A DNA stretch of 64,000 bases from Arthonia radiata. Its lineage: Eukaryota > Ascomycota > Arthoniomycetes > Arthoniales > Arthoniaceae. Within the stretch, counting starts at the first letter, position 1. The number at the start of each line of letters is the position of its first letter. The stretch is taken from assembly GCA_002989075.1 (NCBI GenBank), contig PSQN01000005.1, positions 868,001-932,000 on the forward strand, given 5' to 3'. The position numbers were made by a program, and so were the translations under genes. This document shows, one piece after another, positions 56,963 to 64,000 of the stretch. The notes below the pieces were generated by a model. The model saw nothing but the letters and a program-made list of their open reading frames with translations. It was not told where the DNA came from and did not search any database.

Positions 56963-59900
56963 CTATGCTAGAAGCGCCGGATCGACGTTCCCGCCCTCGC
57001 CCTTCTCTCCAGTTACGCTCGTAGCTCTGTTGGTCACATCGACATTGGTCGTGAAGTCTGCAAACATGCTCTCGCCAAAGCTATCACCGCCTAGATTGCC
57101 GCTATCGCCGTCGGGCTCGCCGTTGGGTTGACCGTGGGGTGACGAGCCAAACATCGTCGTGTCTGCCGGGGCTGTGTCGTTCTCGTCCAAGAATCCAGGC
57201 TGATCTGGGCCACCGTCGCTACCATCCTGCTGGTCACCGAACGCTTGCGCCTGTCCAGCCAGGGCTGCCAGCCCGGCTGCATTGCCCGTCTCGAACATGT
57301 TTGAAGCGCCATCGGGGTTGGCTGGTGTTGTAGGTGACGCAGCTGTTGCTGCGTAAGGAGATTCCAAGGGAGCGGTAGTTGCTGACGGTGGGCCATTCAT
57401 TGCCATGGCAGTACCAGAAGAGAACATTGGCGAATCCAGTCGAATGCGATTGTCTTGCTGAGCGTGCTGGGGAAACGAGCCAGCAGTCAAGGGTGTTCTG
57501 AAATTGATCGAGCCTGAAGAGCCATTGGTTGGGCCTGCAGGATGGTGTCCTAGCTTGGGTGCCGCATCACCGGAGTGGGTCGTGGAAGAAGTCCGGCGAC
57601 TGGCCTCAGCGACCACCGCTGCATTTTGCTCTTTTGGCTGATGCTGTGAAGCTCTTTTCTTGGGAACCTTCGGTTGAATCTCCGCAGGCAGATCTTCGAC
57701 GCGCTCGACGTTGTACTCCTTCAACAGCTTCTGCAACTTCGTCGGACGAGGCTTTCGCGTACTCTTCGAGATCTCCTGGAGTCTGGGAGGCCCGCTAGCA
57801 ATAGGGAACAGTCGGTGCAGCTCCGTTTTGAAGAAGTTGGTCTCTTCAGTCAGAAGGATATCCGCGCCTTCAATCTTCCGCAGATAGAAGCGAATGAGAG
57901 GCGTCTCTTCCGCTGTCAGGACAACGCTGGACTCCAGATATTGCTGCAGATGCTCTCGGAAAGCCTGTGCAGTGTCGACAATCTCCTTGATAGTATCGTA
58001 TTCCTCAGGCTGGAAGGGAAGGAACGGCATGTCGTTCTGAATCTCCATCATCTCTTCGAGCTTGGGCCGATCCGCGTCGCGAGGAATCTTCTTGGTGTGG
58101 TCACAGATGGGGCAGATGAAATCGTCATCGTCCTTGACCTTGCCACGCGCGATCTTCAAGCACTTGCTGTGATACCATTCGTGACAGATGGTGCACTCAA
58201 TCATCATGCCTGACTCCGGCCGTCTGCAAAGACAGAACACATCTCTATTTGACCGATCTTCCTGTGACGTTTCCGGCGTGACTTCCCTCGAGTTCGGCTC
58301 TGCTGGCGCTCGCGGAGTGTCAGTGACGTCAAAGCAGTACTTGTTGCGATCTCTGATGGTCTGCAAGTGCTGATGAAGAATGTGGAGTGGCGCATTAGAT
58401 TTGCCGAACAAGCGCTTGCCTTTTCGCATCCAGTCCTCATGTTTCTTTTGCTGACGTTCTATGTCAATTGCGCCCGCGGGCTTGCTACTCAGCTCCGCAA
58501 TCATCTTCAGGACGTCGTTGAGCTCTGCGTATTGTGGCCGCTCCCAGAGATTACTGTGTTGAGTACGCTTGAAGAGCTTATCGATCTCAGCCGACGCTTC
58601 TCGCTGCTTTTTGAGTACTGCGTCGATCTTCGCCAACGTGTCTCGCGAGACGGGCAGATCAACGGCTTGCCTTGACAGTGCATCGAGCTGAGGGAAATGG
58701 ACATTCTCAACACTGAGCAACTCCCTAGCTTTGTTCTCCCACATCTCCCCACGTAGCTTAGAATCTTGAAGAATCAGTAAGTGCATGTTGGTCTCTGGAA
58801 CTTTGATAATTTCCGCCTCTTTGATAAGACCGTCCACCTCTGACAGAGCTTTTGGCTGCGAAGTGTCACTCGCTTTGTCTCTCCATCGCATCTGACGGAC
58901 GATCTTCTCAAGATATTCGTTCTCGGGGACTTCAACAGGGAAGCCGTGCCCAATGTCAATAAGGCTCTGAATCTGGTCTGTAGTCACGGATTCCAAGTCC
59001 GACAGCGCCGATCGCGCATCGCGTTGGAATTCCGTGATGGCGTCCGCACGCTCTTGTAACGTAGAGATCTCGGCGCAATCAAAGCCAATACGATCAGCCT
59101 CTCGTAATAACTTGTACAGGTGATCGATCTTGCGCATGTCATCCTCTTTCTCATCTCCTTCGGCGCTCTTGGCTTGATTGCTCTTCCTGGAATTCCTGCT
59201 GTTCTTTTTGCGACTTTGCTGCTTACGCACGATGTAGGATTGGGCTTCTTCTACCCATTCGTTGCATCTATCGACAAACTTTCTCAGCTCTGGAAGCTGC
59301 GGTAAATGCCAGGGGATGCGCTCACCCTCGGTAAGTAAAGTTCGAAGCGTCTTGAGTTGTGGCTTTGGCGTATCCGCGATGGCTGCCTCAAACTTGTCCA
59401 TCCAGGCTTCAGGCATCCTTGCCTTATCAGTGATCTTTTGCACGATCGTCTCTAACCGAGAGGTCTGCATTCGCAAGTGCACGACGTGGCCGGTGCTCTC
59501 CTCGCAGCAGTCGATCGACGCAATGTGGTCAAGACAGGCGACCTTGCTCGTTTTCGTGCAGACAAAGCGCGACAAGTATGCAAAGCCCTTGCAGTAGCTG
59601 CAGACGTACGTATCTTCGGGTAGATCCTCCGTATCTGTCGCGCGCTCAAACAGAAACTCAAAGTCATTGTCCGGTCGAGGTTTGTATTTGTGCTTGTCAT
59701 GCACATCGGCTTCGAATGCCTGACGCTGTTCCTTTTCCCTGTCTAACGTCCGCTGCAGAGCTGGTGCGAGCCACTTTGCCGTCTTGATCGGGATGTCTTT
59801 AGTTGTTGCAGCGGTCAAGAGGAGCTCGTCGTGCGAAAAGGCGGGCTGTCGCCGGAAGTCACGGAGGCGTTGAGCACCAGCTTGGCCAAACGGCTCCCAG

Positions 59901-62248
59901 TCCGGCGGCGCAAAATTCACTGCCTCGTTGAAGTTGAAACCGTGATTGAAGCCCGCATGATATGCCTGTGGAAACGTGATCACCAGCTGACCGGCTCTTT
60001 GATCTACGGCATGGACGTTGACCCCGGCTTTCTTGAGCTGTTCAGGCTGCAGAAGGGTGACCAGTTGGAACAATAAATCAGGCTGCTTCTCGAACAGATC
60101 CGGCACAGCATTTCGCATTGCCTCCTCGAACTTCTCAGCGTCGTCCCCCGAAATGCCATACCATGTCTTTGTATCACCAAAATGCTGATAGTTGGCTGAG
60201 TACGCATAGTGATCCTCGTTGTGCCAGCAGAAGGTGGAGAATATCATGCCAACGTACAGCCATGGCACTGTCATGCCGGAGATGTCGGATTTGATATAGC
60301 GAAAGAGTGATTCAGAGTAGAGTGGTAATATGTTGAGATTCCATGGATCGATCGCATATGGATTTCGAGCATTAGACTCAATCGTCGGAAAGCCGCTCCC
60401 ATGCGTTGTTGAGTGGATGTCTGCGCCATATTCTACCTCCACGGTTTCGGTCAAGCTTGATACAAGCCGCCAAAACTCTCGCTCCACGTCGTCCTCAGAT
60501 ATTTGCTTGGGACCATTGAGTATAAGATCAAATGGCTGCTTGTTCTTGAAGTGACTTTCGCGAAAGAAGAATGCTCGTTCTTGAAACTGTTTGAGTGAGT
60601 AAGTACCACCTTCTTCGAACCCATATTCACCTGTGCCAACCAAGCATTTCGGACAATGCCAGTCAAAGTCGGGGACGGCATTCAGAGGTGGATCCAGGCA
60701 GTATGTGTGGTAGCCATTATGACAGCTTTCACAAAGGAGGATGTTTCTATCATCATCCCCTCTGGTACACACTTCGCAAAAGTCACCAGGCCCCCACTCT
60801 TCTCTCTCTTTCGCAGAGATTGTTCTAGGATTGGACGGACGCTGGTTCATGTACGATCCTGCGACGGTCGGCGCTCCTGGCTCTCTTTTGGCACGTTTGA
60901 TGCTTCTCTCTTCCGACGGAGCTGGGCTCTCATCAGCCGCGAGGTCTGAGTAACTGCGCTTGAGATCGTGTGGTGCATACATCGGTCGTGGATGATAAGT
61001 GGGTGGTGGATGATTGTCGTACCCGTTTACCATTGTGTGCGGACGCACGGGTATTTGCTCTCTGGGAGCGCTGAAGTGGCCTTCTCTGGGCAGGCTGAAA
61101 CTGCTGTCTCTTGGAAGCGCGAAACCGCGTTCAGGGGTGAAGCCAGAGTTGCTTTCTCTTGGCCGACCAAAACCAGTCTCATGGGGCAAACGAAACCCAG
61201 TTGACATGTTGATGGGTCCATAACTTGGCGATGGTCTGTTGATGGCAGTGAACCCGCCCGCATTGATTGGTGTAAACCCTGAGCTTGATATCGCGGGAGG
61301 TGCAGTCTTTGGTGGTAAATTGGACGTCTCCTGCAAGTCATAATCATCTTCAATCGCGCCATTAAGAGCCTCAGACGCTCGTGCGACAGGTGAAGTCTTG
61401 CCGAGACTTGACGGTGTATGTTGCTGGCTTGGATATCTCTTCATGGGCGAGGCGCCTGGTGACGGTGTGTTGAATGGGCCGCCGCGCTCTTGTTCGATCT
61501 GCCACTGGACTGCCGGCTTTGCACCCGCCAGGTATCGCTCGTAGGGTTCCAGCCATTTTGCGTATGAGTTCTTCAAAGAGGTCGAAAGCGATGACATGAT
61601 CTTGCCGCTGTAACCGAGCATGCGTCCTATTTCAGCCCATTTCTTGCCCCTGCAGACACGCTCGAAGCCACCGCGGCTCTCGACAGCCTTCTTGAGCTCG
61701 TATAGGTCTAGTGGACGTTTGTCGACGCTGGGAAAGCGGTTCAGGTTCATACCCTGAGACTTGTGGAACTTGGTGAGTTGATCTAGGTAGTCCAGGTTGG
61801 CGCGTGTGCCGCCCTCACAAGAGTTGAGCTCTTGCTTCCGAGTTTTAAAATGAAAGCGCGTCGTGTCGATAGCGAAATCGGGATTCCAGCTGTCTGGGGG
61901 GATAATTTTGATGATGCCATATTTTCTGCCCTCGGGCGCAATATTTTGCATGTACACCAAGGGATCCCGCCATTCATCTTCGGTGGGTCTGTATGTGGGC
62001 GCTTCGGGAATGCCGTGTATGTGTGTTCTCGCAGGGGGTTCTTTCGAGCCTGGCGTCCTCCGCGGAACATTGTCCAGATTCAGTGGCTCTGCCACACGAG
62101 CGCTGAGAGGTATACTGGAAGCAATGGCGACTGAGCTGGCCGTGAGACCGTTTTTGGAGCGCGCTGGAACATTTGGCACAGGCACTGGGCTGGGTCTGGA
62201 CTGGAGAACGGAGGTCGAAGAACCCCCTCCATTTGGCGCTGAGACCAT
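56963..62248 (-). CDS. KDM5/JARID1-type histone H3K4 demethylase
   Basis: Fe(II)/2-oxoglutarate-dependent chromatin enzyme removing methyl groups from H3 lysine 4, 1761 residues in one uninterrupted exon. Domains in order: JmjN (about 80-115, APTYRPTEDEWRDPLVYM), ARID (about 143-238), a first PHD finger at about 486-535 (FCEVCTRGDDD...LLCESCHNGYHTYCLDPP), JmjC at about 630-790 with the metal ligands in WHNEDH near residue 673 and the later His in AGFNHGFNFNEAVNF near 764, a C5HC2 zinc finger at about 883-930, PLU-1 coiled regions at about 940-1290, and a second PHD at about 1336-1386. The metal-binding H-x-E is intact, so activity is likely. Yeast Ecm5 lacks catalytic residues; Lid2/KdmB of filamentous fungi keep them, and this fits KdmB. 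The C-terminal 300 residues are low-complexity. Confidence 0.96.
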   Translation of the reverse strand: MVSAPNGGGSSTSVLQSRPSPVPVPNVPARSKNGLTASSVAIASSIPLSARVAEPLNLDNVPRRTPGSKEPPARTHIHGIPEAPTYRPTEDEWRDPLVYMQNIAPEGRKYGIIKIIPPDSWNPDFAIDTTRFHFKTRKQELNSCEGGTRANLDYLDQLTKFHKSQGMNLNRFPSVDKRPLDLYELKKAVESRGGFERVCRGKKWAEIGRMLGYSGKIMSSLSTSLKNSYAKWLEPYERYLAGAKPAVQWQIEQERGGPFNTPSPGASPMKRYPSQQHTPSSLGKTSPVARASEALNGAIEDDYDLQETSNLPPKTAPPAISSSGFTPINAGGFTAINRPSPSYGPINMSTGFRLPHETGFGRPRESNSGFTPERGFALPRDSSFSLPREGHFSAPREQIPVRPHTMVNGYDNHPPPTYHPRPMYAPHDLKRSYSDLAADESPAPSEERSIKRAKREPGAPTVAGSYMNQRPSNPRTISAKEREEWGPGDFCEVCTRGDDDRNILLCESCHNGYHTYCLDPPLNAVPDFDWHCPKCLVGTGEYGFEEGGTYSLKQFQERAFFFRESHFKNKQPFDLILNGPKQISEDDVEREFWRLVSSLTETVEVEYGADIHSTTHGSGFPTIESNARNPYAIDPWNLNILPLYSESLFRYIKSDISGMTVPWLYVGMIFSTFCWHNEDHYAYSANYQHFGDTKTWYGISGDDAEKFEEAMRNAVPDLFEKQPDLLFQLVTLLQPEQLKKAGVNVHAVDQRAGQLVITFPQAYHAGFNHGFNFNEAVNFAPPDWEPFGQAGAQRLRDFRRQPAFSHDELLLTAATTKDIPIKTAKWLAPALQRTLDREKEQRQAFEADVHDKHKYKPRPDNDFEFLFERATDTEDLPEDTYVCSYCKGFAYLSRFVCTKTSKVACLDHIASIDCCEESTGHVVHLRMQTSRLETIVQKITDKARMPEAWMDKFEAAIADTPKPQLKTLRTLLTEGERIPWHLPQLPELRKFVDRCNEWVEEAQSYIVRKQQSRKKNSRNSRKSNQAKSAEGDEKEDDMRKIDHLYKLLREADRIGFDCAEISTLQERADAITEFQRDARSALSDLESVTTDQIQSLIDIGHGFPVEVPENEYLEKIVRQMRWRDKASDTSQPKALSEVDGLIKEAEIIKVPETNMHLLILQDSKLRGEMWENKARELLSVENVHFPQLDALSRQAVDLPVSRDTLAKIDAVLKKQREASAEIDKLFKRTQHSNLWERPQYAELNDVLKMIAELSSKPAGAIDIERQQKKHEDWMRKGKRLFGKSNAPLHILHQHLQTIRDRNKYCFDVTDTPRAPAEPNSREVTPETSQEDRSNRDVFCLCRRPESGMMIECTICHEWYHSKCLKIARGKVKDDDDFICPICDHTKKIPRDADRPKLEEMMEIQNDMPFLPFQPEEYDTIKEIVDTAQAFREHLQQYLESSVVLTAEETPLIRFYLRKIEGADILLTEETNFFKTELHRLFPIASGPPRLQEISKSTRKPRPTKLQKLLKEYNVERVEDLPAEIQPKVPKKRASQHQPKEQNAAVVAEASRRTSSTTHSGDAAPKLGHHPAGPTNGSSGSINFRTPLTAGSFPQHAQQDNRIRLDSPMFSSGTAMAMNGPPSATTAPLESPYAATAASPTTPANPDGASNMFETGNAAGLAALAGQAQAFGDQQDGSDGGPDQPGFLDENDTAPADTTMFGSSPHGQPNGEPDGDSGNLGGDSFGESMFADFTTNVDVTNRATSVTGEKGEGGNVDPALLA

Positions 62249-62965
62249 TTGGAGAGGAGGGCCAACTGCGGCCAGGGCTGATTATGGCTGCACGACCCGC
62301 GAACGTGTGGGACAAAGATGCTGTGACAACCAACAGTGCGACCGACGACTCAAGTGGCTGCTAGTTTGTCGCTGCTGGAGCATTTGGATGTGGACGGCAC
62401 GGCTTTAGGAGGACTGGCGGATGTATATCATGCACAGGGTTTTGACGGTTGAAGGTGGAAGTCTCATTGACTGCTGTCCGCGAGTGAGATCGGTGGCCGT
62501 GAGAGTCGTGCAAGTTGGTAATTAGGAGAAGTGAGAGTTGGGGTTTGTGGTGGACGAGAGGAAGATAGGCTTGCTGTATGCAAGGTCGACCAACGTTTCG
62601 ATCGAGCCGGCCAACCTTTTTGTCACCGCTTTTGATAATGCGGCAACCCTGTCGTCATATGCACGGCTGATGTGAAGACGGCCGTTCATCGAGGCTTCAC
62701 GTCGAGCAATAGGGTCATGAGGATGGCATGCAAGACAGAAAAGGCACTGATGCCTTGATTTGTAGAAGACCAAGAGATGTTCGTCGAGCTGGACTGCCCT
62801 TGCTGCGCAGATGCCGAGCGCCAATCAGATCCGCCTGACAAGCGCTGCCGTCGCTATTCCCAAAACGGCACTAGATTTATTTACACCTCTCTTCTGCAGC
62901 CGTGACGCTGTTACTCCTAAGGCCCTTACACTGTAGGTTTCACTGAAATATCTCAGTAAGACTAA
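62249..62965. promoter_or_regulatory. Divergent KDM5 and SLX1 promoters
   Basis: About 720 bases between start codons facing away from each other. A minus-strand frame of 100 codons at 62522-62824 shows no domain and I do not call it. No element named. Confidence 0.45.
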
Positions 62966-64000
62966 ATGGACCGGCCTGTACCAGCATTCTATTGTGTATA
63001 TCTTCTGCGTTCAAAGCGATCTCCGCAAAGTCTACTATACATAGGCTCCACTCCGAATCCGCGTCGCCGTTTGCGACAACACAACGGGGGCTCAAAGGGT
63101 GGTGCTCAGCGAACACACAAGCCAACGCAGCGACCATGGAAGATGTGTATGATTGTTACAGGCTTTCCGAGCAAGATCGCTGCACTTCAGTTCGAATGGG
63201 CTTGGCAGCATCCACTCAAAACCCGCCACATCGATCCAGATGATCGAGGCGAGGCGAGTTCTACTAAACGCTTCAGTCCAAAGTCTGTTCGCCAGTGTGT
63301 GCCATACCTGCACATGCTGTTGAGGAACAAGGCTTTTGTGCGCTGGCCACTACAGCTCCAATTCTTCGCCGAGGATGCTCACAGGGAATGGCTTCGTTAC
63401 GTCGCTTCCATCCCGAAATCTCTTCCTTCCTGGATGTCAACCAAGTTGGTGTCCAACGACGCACAAATGGTCTCGAAACCACGCAAGTCGAAGAAAACAC
63501 AAGACCTGCCGCCCGTAGAAGAGCAGCCGGTAGCGCCAGACGAGCCTCAACCTTCGATCGATGCTCTTGACGTCACTTATCAACCACTCAAAGCGCGAAT
63601 GAAGTCAACGATTGATCGGATTGGTGCCAAAAAGCTTGCGTGTTCTGTTTGCACTAAGTCTTTGGGGATAGAAATGGTAAGTCTCAGAGCATTTGTAGAC
63701 TCCGTTCTGTTGCGTGAAAGGCAATGCTTAGCAGTGGTCGCGCCGGCGTTGCTCAAAGTACTTTGTTTGAGACTGGAATTGACTTCGGAAGAGGCTTTGC
63801 TGACATCATGTTTCTAGGTAAGTCGCAGAGCAGCCACACACTTTGTCTTATTGCGTGAAAGTCAATGCTTGGCAGCCGGTGCACCCGCGTCGCCTGGAAT
63901 AATATTGTTTGAAATAGCAATACTCGTCAGGAGTTGCTGTACTGACAGCTCGTTCTTAGGACAATATCTTGACCTGCTCGCATGGTGGGTGTGATATGGC
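62966..64000 (+). CDS. SLX1: Structure-specific endonuclease subunit SLX1, 3' end beyond window
   Basis: GIY-YIG nuclease that, with SLX4, cuts branched DNA in repair and rDNA maintenance. First exon 62966-63676 (237 codons); the coding sequence resumes at 63960 and runs past the window end. The nuclease signature is near the start: FYCVYLLRS, LLYIGST (the YIG), RRRLRQHNGG with the catalytic Arg and His, and FEWAWQHP with the metal-binding Glu. The C-terminal zinc RING begins with KLACSVCTKSLGIEM; after the intron the frame continues DNILTCSHGGCDMA, giving the next Cys/His/Cys of the RING. That join skips 283 bp of intron sequence made of two tandem copies (63677-63817 and 63818-63959). The rest of the RING is outside the window. 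Confidence 0.9.
63677..63959 (+). repeat. Tandemly duplicated whole intron in SLX1
   Basis: The intron consists of two back-to-back copies of 141 and 142 bp. Each starts with gtaagtc, then cagagca, shares ttgcgtgaaag and caatgctt about 35-50 bases in, and ends ctgaca...ttctag or ctgaca...ttcttag. Over the first 58 bases I count about 44 identities by eye; the second half is weaker. Each copy has a complete donor and acceptor. Confidence 0.8.

Overview
The window is nuclear DNA of a filamentous ascomycete (Pezizomycotina; a Dothideomycete is my best guess, on gene style only). Genes are compact, most introns are 45-220 bp with gtaagt/gtatgt donors and ctaac-like branch sites, and two genes encode Zn2Cys6 regulators. 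I saw no tRNA, rRNA or CRISPR. All gene models were spliced by eye from sequence, family conservation and splice signals, so untranslated ends are not placed.

Layout: 1-6.9 kb holds no gene I can support. 6.9-23.1 kb is core: a Zn2Cys6 regulator, signal peptidase subunit SPC3, exoribonuclease XRN1, an NmrA-like protein and glycogen synthase. 23.1-32.5 kb is an accessory island. It holds a decayed Crinkler/RHS-like gene, an array of six 12-bp boxes, a subtilisin-like gene whose catalytic residues have decayed, and two paralogous genes of an unnamed fungal family with a PD-(D/E)XK-like signature. Related sequences of about 100 bp lie near both island edges. From 32.5 kb the core resumes: an AIF/FSP1-like oxidoreductase, FAL1/eIF4A3, NADH pyrophosphatase NPY1, Golgi tether COG2 and a family-31-like glycosyltransferase with a PAN module.

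42.6-46.8 kb carries three adjacent genes: a DhaK/DhaL-type ketose kinase, an RpiB-type isomerase and a triosephosphate-isomerase paralogue. Together they match the kinase and two isomerases of fungal erythritol/erythrulose catabolism (EYK1, EYI2, EYI1 of Yarrowia), which ends in erythrose-4-phosphate. Then come a SnoaL-like protein, a TRK potassium transporter, a secreted DUF4185-like protein, a second Zn2Cys6 regulator, a KDM5-type histone H3K4 demethylase and the start of the SLX1 nuclease, which runs off the right edge.

The observations most worth a second look are the erythrulose cluster, a tandemly duplicated whole intron in SLX1 (141 and 142 bp copies back to back), the box array between divergent accessory genes, and the accessory paralogue pair.
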